Assembly: GCA_017161075.1 (NCBI GenBank)
Contig: CP046174.1
Span: 3,162,001-3,226,000 of the forward strand
Length of the DNA: 64,000 nucleotides
Origin: Erysipelotrichaceae bacterium 66202529
Lineage (GTDB): Bacteria; Bacillota_I; Bacilli_A; Erysipelotrichales; Erysipelotrichaceae
Direction of reading: 5' to 3'
The translations under genes and the position numbers were made by a program. This document shows, piece after piece, positions 17,959-25,592 of the stretch; position 1 is the stretch's first letter; each line of letters opens with the position of its first letter. The notes under the pieces are model-generated. The model did no database searches and was not told the DNA's origin. It saw nothing but the letters and a program-made list of their open reading frames with translations.

Positions 17959-18819
17959 TTATACGGTTAAAGGAATTATCAAATCCATTTTTGATAGGGA
18001 TTTCTGACATTCTCTACCTGTTATCATAGTATATATTCTTGTAGTCTCGATACTTGCATGTCCCAATATATCCGCCAATCTTACAACATCTTTTTGTAGA
18101 CGATAAAATGTCAATGCGAATAGATGTCTCAAATTATGTGGGAATACTTTTTTATCATCGACTCTGGCATCACGACATAGTTTTTTCATGGCACTCCAAA
18201 TATTACTACGATCCATTGGTCTTCCACTCTTTGTGATAAAGACAGCACCTGTTAATATGCTTTCCTGTTTACAATAATCTTTAAGCAATCTCTTTAATTT
18301 CTTTGGAATAAATACCGTTCTTGTCTTCCCTTTATTTCGTACAACTGCCTTCCCTTCTTTTACTGCTTCTACCGTTATGTATTTATGTTCTGATACTCTG
18401 ATACCTGTACCACATATCGTCTGCAGCAACATATATAGACGTTTATCTTTTTTCTTTAAGGCAGTATCCAACAAACGCTTATATTCATCTTTTGTAAGCT
18501 CCCTTTCCTCTTCATAAAATACAGTACGTTGTACCTTATGTAATTTTAATTTTAAATTTTTTAGATTTAAATAATCAAGCAGACCGTTTAATGCGACCAA
18601 CATACTGTTGATACTAGATACCTTATATTCCTCAGACAGACTATTCTTATACGCAACCAGTTTCTCTTTTGTTATAGCTTTATCATTTTCAGGCAGATAC
18701 TCATAAAAGTGCATGATATCCCTCATATATTTTTCAATCGTTGCTTTACTTCTTTCTTCCCCATATAAATATGTTTTGAATTCCCCTATCATTTTCATAT
18801 TTAATACCGTCTTCTTCAT
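17959..18819 (-). CDS. tyrosine recombinase, probable DNA invertase
   Basis: 286 residues. The N-terminal SAM-like core-binding domain (about 8-95) is followed by a catalytic domain with Arg in CGTGIRVSEHKYI, HNLRH (His-x-x-Arg), and LGHASIETTRIYT with the second His and the nucleophilic Tyr. The size is that of XerC/D-like invertases; it lacks the arm-binding domain of Tn916-type integrases such as the one at 27290. It ends 4 bp from IR-R, and no excisionase is nearby. The best explanation is that it inverts the adjacent segment and thereby phase-varies the LytTR/EAL/SipW surface operon, as RecV-type enzymes do in Clostridioides. Catalysis is strongly supported; the substrate is inferred from adjacency. 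Confidence 0.88.
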   Translation of the reverse strand: MKKTVLNMKMIGEFKTYLYGEERSKATIEKYMRDIMHFYEYLPENDKAITKEKLVAYKNSLSEEYKVSSINSMLVALNGLLDYLNLKNLKLKLHKVQRTVFYEEERELTKDEYKRLLDTALKKKDKRLYMLLQTICGTGIRVSEHKYITVEAVKEGKAVVRNKGKTRTVFIPKKLKRLLKDYCKQESILTGAVFITKSGRPMDRSNIWSAMKKLCRDARVDDKKVFPHNLRHLFALTFYRLQKDVVRLADILGHASIETTRIYTMITGRECQKSLSKMDLIIPLTV

Positions 18820-18944
18820 TCAATCCAGCTCCTTTGATGTTTTAATCCAATCATATCATTTTGTTATATTAGAATCACTGGCAATAATTGGTATTTATAT
18901 AGTGAAATTCAATTTTATTCGATAAATACTGCAATATATTATTT

Positions 18945-18969
18945 AAAAAAATGCTCCTTAAAGCATTTT
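18945..18969 (-). terminator. terminator after the DUF6809-like gene
   Basis: AAAATGCT, loop, AGCATTTT followed on the minus strand by a seven-T run. It ends the Xre/DUF6809-like operon. The interval 18820-19010 otherwise holds only AT-rich sequence with the upstream region of the recombinase. Confidence 0.65.
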
Positions 18970-19010
18970 CTTAAATAATTCTTTTTTATTTTCATATCCT
19001 TCTCTTGTCT

Positions 19011-19316
19011 TCATACGCAACTCAGACATAGTTTTGACATAAACGTTTCTTTCATGGATACTTTTAAAAAAATTGACTGCTGTGCAAAACCATTTTCAAA
19101 GTCATACGGTGCTGAATAATTGATAATGTCTAGGCACAGATTTGAAAGTTCTTCAATTTGCTGTTTCTGCTCATCCGCAGCATTATCCAACAACTGACTT
19201 ACCAGATCTTCCATCTTTCTCAAATTGTTTTTATACTCTATGGAATCAAGACATCGTGAATGATCTCCCAGTTTGCATCCTTCATAAAACATATACAACA
19301 GATTTTCATTTTCCAT
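19011..19316 (-). CDS. hypothetical protein, DUF6809-like
   Basis: The ATG at 19316 (MENENLLYMFYEG) is chosen because TTGGAGGCCTTT precedes it. 101 residues, mostly helical and acidic, with no signal peptide. The pattern of a short N-terminal 'FYEG' stretch, a central amphipathic helix (LVSQLLDNAADEQKQQIEEL) and a C-terminal helix (ENGFAQQSIFL) fits small DUF6809-type proteins common on Firmicute elements; this is recognition by pattern and is not certain. It overlaps the end of the Xre gene by 11 bp, so the two form a pair. Function unknown. Confidence 0.55.
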   Translation of the reverse strand: MENENLLYMFYEGCKLGDHSRCLDSIEYKNNLRKMEDLVSQLLDNAADEQKQQIEELSNLCLDIINYSAPYDFENGFAQQSIFLKVSMKETFMSKLCLSCV

Positions 19317-19578
19317 AAAGGCCTCCAAAAAATTCATACAGAGAAGTGTCTAAAGCTCTAATGATATGATACAAACTCAAAAGTGACGGATTCTGTACTC
19401 CATTTTCAATGATGCATATAAAATTCTTATGGACTCCGGCCATGTTAGTCAGTTCATTCTGCATCAGCTTCTTTTCAACTCTTAATCGATTTATTCTCTC
19501 CCCCAGTTCTCTTAAAAGTTCCTTATCTTCTTTGTCATATGGAATTGGTCTTATCCTTGTTGATTTATTTGATTCCAT
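19306..19578 (-). CDS. Xre-family repressor
   Basis: 90 residues starting at ATG 19578 with GGAGGCGAAGTGA upstream. Residues 20-80 are a canonical HTH_3 fold (LGERINRLRVEKKLMQNELT, AGVHKNFICIIENG, LSLYHIIRALDTSLYEFF). The N-terminal 18 residues are a basic extension. It has the same promoter module as parA (matching -35, 17-bp spacing, -10 and flanks), which suggests that it represses both itself and the partition operon. It sits beside the parAB cassette and is likely the island's maintenance regulator. DNA binding is secure; the target set is inferred. Confidence 0.8.
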   Translation of the reverse strand: MESNKSTRIRPIPYDKEDKELLRELGERINRLRVEKKLMQNELTNMAGVHKNFICIIENGVQNPSLLSLYHIIRALDTSLYEFFGGLYGK

Positions 19579-19595
19579 TCACTTCGCCTCCTCAT

Positions 19596-19634
19596 CATCA
19601 TTATGTCGTACTGTACGCTATCTGTCAGCGTACA
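19596..19634 (-). promoter_or_regulatory. xre promoter with inverted repeat
   Basis: On the minus strand: CTGACA, 17 bp, CATAAT (-35 at 19623-19628, -10 at 19600-19605). GTACGCT/AGCGTAC, spaced by 7 bases (19614-19634), overlaps the -35 and is a plausible autorepressor operator. The block CATCATTATGTCGT, 13 bases, TGTCAGCG is repeated with identical spacing at parA. Confidence 0.6.
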
Positions 19635-19670
19635 AAATAAAAACTTTCCATATCAGTACCAGAAAGTTTT

Positions 19671-19940
19671 CTAATTTGTTTTTGTATTTAATTTGATTCC
19701 TGACTTCTCTTCAATCGATTCTATATATGTATCCAGATCAATGTATCCTTTTGTCAGGTTTTCAACCTTTTCTGTTAAAAGTCCCAGAATATATTCCATC
19801 TCATCTTTTGATAACTTAGAATCATCCATCAAGACAATATCACATAATACATCAACAAGCGATGCTACATATATGCTGCTTACAGTTTCAGTGATCTTTT
19901 GTTCTCTTAATTTTCTAAGCTGTTCTTCTCTTCTGCTCAT
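19671..19940 (-). CDS. hypothetical protein, 89 aa
   Basis: ATG at 19940 with GGGAGGTAGCAT upstream. Charged and entirely helical in appearance (MSRREEQLRKLREQKITET, LSKDEMEYILGLLTEKVENL), with no signal, membrane or cysteine features. It lies between parB and xre in the same direction, with a 143-bp gap to parB. It could be a small partition- or maintenance-associated protein. No family recognised. Confidence 0.55.
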   Translation of the reverse strand: MSRREEQLRKLREQKITETVSSIYVASLVDVLCDIVLMDDSKLSKDEMEYILGLLTEKVENLTKGYIDLDTYIESIEEKSGIKLNTKTN

Positions 19941-20039
19941 ATGCTACCTCCCTGTTTTCTAATATTATTACATTATCTGATCATTATTTCAAATCACGCA
20001 ATATCCAAATTTAGAAAAGAAATATGATAATAACTGCAT

Positions 20040-20057
20040 ATGTTCAAATTTGAACAT
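20040..20057. promoter_or_regulatory. parS-like 18-bp palindrome, copy 2
   Basis: ATGTTCAAATTTGAACAT, identical to 65-82 and sharing the additional right flank GGA with it. It lies 27 bp beyond the end of parB. Confidence 0.65.
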
Positions 20058-20063
20058 GGAAAC

Positions 20064-20102
20064 ATAAAAAAAAGCAAATGTCCTTATGAATGGACAAATT
20101 GC
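20064..20102 (-). terminator. terminator of the parAB operon
   Basis: GCAAATGTCC and GGACAAATTGC pair imperfectly around TTATGAAT, overlapping the parB stop codon. On the minus strand it is followed by eight T residues. Confidence 0.6.
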
Positions 20103-21059
20103 TCTTCTGATAATAATTCAGGAAATTGATGATAGACCTTTTCCAACAGATCCATTATATATGTGTTAGGATCTTCTTTCACCTGTATATGATGTTCCTT
20201 AAACCAATTTGGGAGAAGCTGCTGTGTGAACTCTAATGACTGAGTGATGATGATATCATCATATCCTTTAGATTCTTCCTTAGAGCCGCTATTCCTGATA
20301 TCCTGTTCACGTTTATCCTGTACCTTTTCCAGTTCAGAAATTTCTATCTTCTCCACATGTTCATTCATAGCAGCCTTTTTTATTTCTTTTGCTGATTTGA
20401 TACTGATATTACCTGAATATTCTTTCAGACAGTTGTAAACTTTTAACTGTTGTACATCATCTAGGGAAGCAAAAATCAGCGCTACAGATACCTTTAATAT
20501 TCCCAAATCCAAGCAGTCCAACAGCTCTGGTATAAGCTTGCTGAGAGTCAGATATCTTTGCATCTTGGAATCTGTCATTTCATACATATCTGCAAGATAT
20601 GTTCGAACAACATTTCCTGCCATGTCATCTTTACAATTCTTCTTTTCCTGCAGTAAGACATCATATTCCATCTTGAATGCTCTTGCTAGTTCAGATAGAC
20701 TATAATCTCGTGTTCCTCGCTGAAAGAAGTTTGTAAAGTTGATGATTTCAACTTGCTGGATCTCTGTAAGGCCCCTCTTCACAATAGCTGATATTGTCCT
20801 TTTATTCGCTATTTTGCATCCCTCTACTCTGTTGAAATAGCTCTCCATCGTGCTCATATGTGATGACAGGCTGTAGGATTCCTACTGTATTGATGCTTTC
20901 GGCCATTTTCTGCATTTTGATATCACTATAAAGTTTAAAGCCATGTCCTGGATATGGTTTTAACTCAGATATCTGCACTTCATTCAACTCTGTATCTGAT
21001 ATGATTGGTGCGCCATCATCTCCAAAAATACTGTCAAGATCACGCGGACGCCTTACCAT
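20084..21059 (-). pseudogene. ParB-family partition protein, frameshifted
   Basis: Two overlapping frames make up one ParB. The first (21059 to 20802, 85 aa) carries the N-terminal ParB/Srx stretch (ISELKPYPGHGFKLYSDIKM, INTVGILQPVITYEHDGE). The second (from about 20857 to 20084) picks up FNRVEGCKIANKRTISAIVK and continues through the central helix-turn-helix to a C-terminal dimerisation-like region. Family members have about seven residues around the arginine-rich GHNRxxA box that are missing or scrambled at the junction, so a small deletion with frameshift is likely. The second frame has its own ATG but no good ribosome site. If truly broken, partition would be lost; a programmed shift or a sequence error are alternatives. 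It follows parA by 1 bp. Confidence 0.7.
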
Positions 21060-21060
21060 A

Positions 21061-21873
21061 TTACAGAACCTCCTTTATGACTTCCAGAGCAAGCTCCTGA
21101 AATGCTAAAGATGCTTTATCTTTACTTCTGTGCTGTAATACGCTTTTCCCCTTTGATGTTGCTTTAGCCACACAGGCACGACATGGAATCACAGTATCAA
21201 ATACATGTACGTATTTCTGATAGGACTGTCTGATATCAGCTTCATAATCTCGATGATCACTCCAGCCAAAGTTCATCTTATTGATAACGACACCCAGTAT
21301 TTTCAGGTCTTTATTTGTCTTTTGCTTTGCTATCTGAGCGATTTCAATAGCATCAATCACACCATCAGAACTATATAGGGATGGCTCTGATACGATCAGA
21401 ATTTGTATTGCTGCTGTATATGCCTGAACATTTTCAGATCCAGCAGTTGGTGGACAATCAATAAGAATAAAGTCATATGTTTTTTTGATACCTTCAAGTA
21501 TATTCCGATAGACTGTGTTTCTATCAGACCTTTTATCAAACTCTTTCATGTAGTTATACAATGCACGATTACCGGCTATGATATCTACATATCTTGTATG
21601 TGTAATGTATTTTTGCACTTGAATTTTCTTATCATTAAGAATATTTTTGAGCAGCATACCCAGATCTTTATTTTCAACAATTTTAGGATTTTTGATAAGT
21701 CCACTTGTCATATTGATCTGTTTATCACCATCTACGCATAGAACCTTATAGCCCAGCTTACATAAAGCAACGCCAAGATTGATTGTAAGAGTGGTTTTAC
21801 CAGTACCCCCTTTCTGGTTTGTAACAGCAATAACTTCACCTAAAAACCCATTTTTTTGAATATCGTTTTTCAT
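21061..21873 (-). CDS. parA: ParA-family partition ATPase
   Basis: The ATG at 21873 (MKNDIQKNGF) is best spaced from AAGAGG; starts at 21879 and 21882 are possible. About 270 residues: deviant Walker A (VTNQKGGTGKTTLTINL), A' (VLCVDGDKQINMTSG, with DGDK in place of the usual DxDPQ), Walker B (DFILIDCPPTAG) and a typical C-terminal half (LGVVINKMN). Cytosolic DNA-dependent ATPase positioning parS-ParB complexes. It is upstream of parB with parS-like sites on both sides, so a full ParABS cassette exists on this island. That is typical of plasmids and of large integrative elements that replicate after excision. Confidence 0.88.
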   Translation of the reverse strand: MKNDIQKNGFLGEVIAVTNQKGGTGKTTLTINLGVALCKLGYKVLCVDGDKQINMTSGLIKNPKIVENKDLGMLLKNILNDKKIQVQKYITHTRYVDIIAGNRALYNYMKEFDKRSDRNTVYRNILEGIKKTYDFILIDCPPTAGSENVQAYTAAIQILIVSEPSLYSSDGVIDAIEIAQIAKQKTNKDLKILGVVINKMNFGWSDHRDYEADIRQSYQKYVHVFDTVIPCRACVAKATSKGKSVLQHRSKDKASLAFQELALEVIKEVL

Positions 21874-21889
21874 TTTCATCACCTCTTAA

Positions 21890-21924
21890 CATCATTATGT
21901 CGTGCTTTTAGATGAATGTCAGCG
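21890..21924 (-). promoter_or_regulatory. parA promoter
   Basis: On the minus strand: CTGACA, 17 bp, CATAAT (-35 at 21917-21922, -10 at 21894-21899). The -35 flank CGCTGACA and -10 flank ACGACATAATGATG are the same as at the xre promoter 2.3 kb away, with identical spacing. Confidence 0.6.
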
Positions 21925-21940
21925 GCTTATCGTAAATTTC

Positions 21941-21958
21941 ATGTTCAAATTTGAACAT
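21941..21958. promoter_or_regulatory. parS-like 18-bp palindrome, copy 3
   Basis: ATGTTCAAATTTGAACAT, just upstream of the parA promoter. A looser relative (atgtttaaatttgcaaac) follows at about 22011. The rest of 21960-22180 shows no gene and probably contains the right boundary of the island, next to rlmD. Confidence 0.65.
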
Positions 21959-22180
21959 GAGAAAATAGAGGCTTTACACCTTAACATTTCACCAAAAAGA
22001 TGATTCAATCATGTTTAAATTTGCAAACAATCTTTATGTCTATACACCACACCTAGGTTACGTGTATGGTTATAGCTTTGTACACTAGATTTTTGTCTTT
22101 TTTCCAAGACTATAAAAAAACATGACATATTGTGATAAAAACGGTGTTTTTAACGATATTAAAATAAGCATAAAAATCAA

Positions 22181-22206
22181 AAAAGCCTTTATTTATAAGG
22201 CTTTTT
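22181..22206. terminator. rlmD terminator
   Basis: AAAAGCCTT, loop, AAGGCTTTTT: a symmetrical stem with T-rich ends in both directions, 4 bp beyond the rlmD stop codon. Confidence 0.75.
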
Positions 22207-22210
22207 AAAA

Positions 22211-23521
22211 TTATTTTCTACATAGCAATACTATTGACTCCACATGTGGAGTATGTGGAAACATATCAATCGGCTGAATTTTCTCCACATTGTATCGTGA
22301 ACCTAAAACAGCCAGATTTTTTCCAAGCGTTGCCGGATTACATGACACATACACGATATTTTTGATTTTGCTTCTCAAAATACAATCCAGCATAGCATCG
22401 TCCAGTCCACTCCTTGGCGGATCCACAACCAGGACATCAATCGCACGCTTTTTTGACAAATATGTCAGCTTACTTGCCGCATCATCACACAGAAAGGAAA
22501 CATGCCCACAGCCGTTCAGCTTTGCATTCTGGTTCGCATTCACAACTGCGTCCTTAATACTCTCAATTCCGATAATCTCCTTCGCCTTATCCTTCAGATA
22601 TAAAGAAATCGCCCCGATTCCGCTATAAGCCTCCACAATCAGCTCATTGCCTTCCTTCACCATGGACGCAATCGTACGATACAGCTGTACCGCCTGCGCA
22701 CTGTTAAGCTGAAAAAATGATCGCGGTGAAATCTGAAGCTGTAACCCGTCAAATGTCAGAGCCAGACTGGTATCTCCAGCCAGATGGATCATTTTATTCC
22801 CGAAAACCTCCGGAGTCTTTTTAACTGTATGTATACTCTGCCACAGACTGCAAACCCCTTTTATCCGCATCAAATCTGCTATCAGGGACTCATTCAGCTC
22901 ATCATTCCCGGTCACGATCGTACACTGATACCGTCCTTCAAATCCACGGACTACCAGATTGCGGATACCTTTTTTATCATGCGGCTGATAAGATTCACAG
23001 CCATGTGCATTCAAAACACGCATGATATCCATACGGATACGCTCCAAGCCATCCTCATGTATCCAGCATCTCTTAACATCAATAAAATAATTGGAATTCG
23101 GCATGAACAAACCACTAACCAGCCGTCCTTCCTCCATAGCACAAGGCAGCTTGAACTGATTGCGATATCCGAAGACTTGCTCGCTTGCTTTCACCTTTGC
23201 GACCTTTCTTGGATCGATTTGCGCATATTTAATCAGAGATTGCTTCAACAGATCCTGCTTGTATTCCAGCTGTGCCGGATAACGGGCAATCATCAGCGGA
23301 CAGGCTCCGCAGGTATTTTGAATAAAGCACTTTGGACGGATGCGGTTCTTACTGCTTTTCACCACACGCAATAGCTCAGCAGTCGCATAACGCTTTTGCT
23401 TATCGACAATACGGATTTCCACTTCCTCACCAATCAGTGCCTGCGGTACAAATACCGGCATACGGTCAATATACCCGATTCCTTCCCCGTTGATTCCTGT
23501 TTTCTTAATCGTTACTTTCAT
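22211..23521 (-). CDS. rlmD: 23S rRNA (uracil-C5)-methyltransferase, RlmD/RumA type
   Basis: 436 residues: N-terminal TRAM domain (about 1-55, GEGIGYIDRMPVFVPQALIG), a 4Fe-4S cysteine cluster (CFIQNTCGACPLM), an RNA-binding region (about 100-240), the TrmA-type SAM domain (FFQLNSAQAVQLY, VEAYSGIGAISLYL), VVDPPRSGLD and the catalytic cysteine in YVSCNPATLGKNLAVL. SAM-dependent C5 methylation of a uridine in 23S rRNA. The 3' end of this gene family (rum) is a known insertion hotspot for integrative elements in streptococci, which fits the island lying immediately downstream. The gene itself is complete. Which uridine is modified (747 or 1939 type) cannot be told by eye. Confidence 0.9.
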   Translation of the reverse strand: MKVTIKKTGINGEGIGYIDRMPVFVPQALIGEEVEIRIVDKQKRYATAELLRVVKSSKNRIRPKCFIQNTCGACPLMIARYPAQLEYKQDLLKQSLIKYAQIDPRKVAKVKASEQVFGYRNQFKLPCAMEEGRLVSGLFMPNSNYFIDVKRCWIHEDGLERIRMDIMRVLNAHGCESYQPHDKKGIRNLVVRGFEGRYQCTIVTGNDELNESLIADLMRIKGVCSLWQSIHTVKKTPEVFGNKMIHLAGDTSLALTFDGLQLQISPRSFFQLNSAQAVQLYRTIASMVKEGNELIVEAYSGIGAISLYLKDKAKEIIGIESIKDAVVNANQNAKLNGCGHVSFLCDDAASKLTYLSKKRAIDVLVVDPPRSGLDDAMLDCILRSKIKNIVYVSCNPATLGKNLAVLGSRYNVEKIQPIDMFPHTPHVESIVLLCRK

Positions 23522-23540
23522 ATAATTCTTCCTCTTTCTT

Positions 23541-24359
23541 TTAAAAACGCTTGCGTATCCGCTTCGTCAGCTCACTGCATAATAGAAAAAACCGTTCATT
23601 TTTTAACGGTAATGCTTCCTCCCTGCCATAATCCTCCTCACAGATCAGATTCAAACAGAATCCTAGATAAATGATGCAGGAGATTAGATAGATGGCCAAC
23701 AGCAGAGTGACCAGAGATGCAAGAGGGCCGTAAACATCCTTATAGGATGTAAAGTGACTGACGATAGTTACAAATAAGGCAGCCAATCCCAGTATGCAGA
23801 TGGTGGAAAACATCGCCCCGATGATTCCAAATGACCAGTTGCGCTTACGAAAGCTCAACGCCCGGTACATCATCGTAAACAACAGCAGCATAATTACCGC
23901 AGAAACAATCGGCAGGAATTCATTCAGTCTGGTTGCGATGAATATGGACAGCACCAGCAGTAAAACAAGCGATACAAACAAAACAACCGACTTAATGCGT
24001 ATCGACCATTTCGGTACCTCAACGCTTTCATGAGACGCACTGATCAGGAGAAAGGAAAAGATGCTTCTGCTTGCCAGATAAAAGGATACACACATCGTCA
24101 CAATAAAGGAGGTGATGTTATAATTCTGATTGGCAAAAAACTGAAACACCTGATCCAGACCATCCATGCTCATATCCGGCATGAAGCTAATCAGAAACTT
24201 CATAATGATATCCATTGGCAGATAAGCAAACCGAAACAGCATCGCTATCAGCAGCAGGCTGGGGGCAAGTGCCAGCAGCAAAGAAAAAGAAAGGGAGTAT
24301 TTAAACAAGCTTCCTTCAAATGATGTAAATTCTCGGTACAGATCCATCAACCACTTCAT
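23541..24359 (-). CDS. YihY/BrkB-family membrane protein
   Basis: 272 residues with six hydrophobic segments (about 18-45, 80-105, 125-148, 160-180, 190-215, 225-250). The start (LYREFTSFEGSLFKYSLSFSLLLALAPSLLL) and spacing fit the YihY/BrkB (UPF0761) family, once thought to be RNase BN. These are inner-membrane proteins of unresolved function. Coded 19 bp downstream of rlmD in the same direction, so probably co-transcribed. Core chromosome. Confidence 0.8.
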   Translation of the reverse strand: MKWLMDLYREFTSFEGSLFKYSLSFSLLLALAPSLLLIAMLFRFAYLPMDIIMKFLISFMPDMSMDGLDQVFQFFANQNYNITSFIVTMCVSFYLASRSIFSFLLISASHESVEVPKWSIRIKSVVLFVSLVLLLVLSIFIATRLNEFLPIVSAVIMLLLFTMMYRALSFRKRNWSFGIIGAMFSTICILGLAALFVTIVSHFTSYKDVYGPLASLVTLLLAIYLISCIIYLGFCLNLICEEDYGREEALPLKNERFFLLCSELTKRIRKRF

Positions 24360-24412
24360 ACCTTCACCTGCCTTGCTTCGTTAACTGCTCTACTATACCA
24401 TAAATGCCTGTA

Positions 24413-24898
24413 TTATGCATCTATCTTCTGCATATAGTTTACCACCTTTTCACTGTCTGAACCAAGAACAAAGTAATAATACTGTCCAATTCTGCCTTCT
24501 TTTGCCTGATATAGCAGACTGTCAGCCTCCTCCACATAGGAACCCCACTGCTTTTTTAATGCTTCCTTACGGCTTTCAATTGCCTTTTTGACATAGCTCT
24601 CATTCTTTTTCTCCACCTTGAAAATCGCAATTTCGCCAAGCTGTGCCTGTACCGCAGCTGTTTTTACCATACAATCCGCTATCTTTGTCATATCCAAATG
24701 ATATAGAGTCTCCACCTCCCGGTCACTCAACGCACGATCATTCAGCAAAGGAATGGAAAAGCTCCCTTTATCAATCTGTTCGTTAATATCTGAAAACACC
24801 CTGGAAAGCTCCTTATCCCCCTGTTCAAAGGTACCGTAATCCTTTCCGCAGCCACTCATAAGGCATAGAAGCAGCCCTATCATTATCAGTTTTTTCAT
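24413..24898 (-). CDS. DUF4358-type lipoprotein
   Basis: 161 residues with a lipoprotein signal (MKKLIMIGLLLCLMSGCGKD, lipobox MSGC). The mature region (VKTAAVQAQLGEIAIFKVEK, then a charged helix and YYYFVLGSDSEKVVNYMQK) fits the DUF4358 domain of Firmicute lipoproteins, function unknown. Strong AGGAGG ribosome site. Outer face of the membrane. The 290 bp upstream hold only the pyrophosphatase terminator and no gene. Confidence 0.75.
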   Translation of the reverse strand: MKKLIMIGLLLCLMSGCGKDYGTFEQGDKELSRVFSDINEQIDKGSFSIPLLNDRALSDREVETLYHLDMTKIADCMVKTAAVQAQLGEIAIFKVEKKNESYVKKAIESRKEALKKQWGSYVEEADSLLYQAKEGRIGQYYYFVLGSDSEKVVNYMQKIDA

Positions 24899-25163
24899 TA
24901 TAAAAGACCTCCTTTTCTACTTTATGGAAAAAGAGGCACATTCATTCCTTTCCTTGATAAAATCACAAACAAATCAGTGTAATACACGCAGTGGATAATA
25001 TAATCAACCGCAAGGACATCTCGTAATGAGGGGGCTTATTCAGAAACGCAGTTATGTATTTTTGTATGCAGACAAGGAATACCTTAACGTAGGAATGACT
25101 CCGTATATAAGTATCAACCGTTCAGAATGCAGGCAAGAACAATTCAGAATAGGTAATTTTTGT

Positions 25164-25190
25164 TCAAAAAAAGCTGAATTGCTTCAGCTT
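25164..25190 (-). terminator. terminator after the pyrophosphatase gene
   Basis: AAGCTGAA, loop TTGC, TTCAGCTT followed on the minus strand by a T-run. It overlaps the stop codon at 25189. Confidence 0.75.
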
Positions 25191-25578
25191 AATCGTTCTG
25201 TGCCCATTCTGGTACTTCATTTCCTCTGCGAATCAAAACCGCCTTTTGAAATTCCGTCTGATTCAGAAATTCCAAAATATCATTTTCATCTTCCTCTGTA
25301 CAGCCAACCAGTAATTTAACCTCACAGTCCTTTTTCAGGATATCCGCACTGATCACAACGGATTGTACCAGATTACTTTTTTCACTACCCTTAAAGACAT
25401 CAATCGGTGCCTGATCGGAGCCGGTCGTGTCATTCAGATATCCGTAATCCACCGGATATACCAGATTGCTGTATTTGTAATGACAGGTATTTCTAGGTCT
25501 GTCAATTACGAGCTTGCTCGATAAAAACAAAGTATCCAGCTTCTGCCAGAAAAATGCATTGTTCTCAAAAGAATTCAT
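25189..25578 (-). CDS. inorganic pyrophosphatase-like protein
   Basis: 129 residues. The N-terminal half carries the soluble family I pyrophosphatase signature (VIDRPRNTCHYKYSNLVYPVDYGYLND) and an Asp-containing active-site stretch (DQAPIDVFKG). It is shorter than classical PpaA (about 170 residues) and the second acidic cluster is reduced to CTEEDENDILEFL, so activity is plausible but not assured. Coded 14 bp after the FMN enzyme gene, with a good AAAGGAGGAG site. Confidence 0.75.
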   Translation of the reverse strand: MNSFENNAFFWQKLDTLFLSSKLVIDRPRNTCHYKYSNLVYPVDYGYLNDTTGSDQAPIDVFKGSEKSNLVQSVVISADILKKDCEVKLLVGCTEEDENDILEFLNQTEFQKAVLIRRGNEVPEWAQND

Positions 25579-25592
25579 TATGATCTCCTCCT

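Noticed and set aside
17786..18007. 73-codon plus-strand frame across IR-R
   Set aside because: It crosses the recombination site and the recombinase 3' end and has no ribosome site; unlikely to be a gene.
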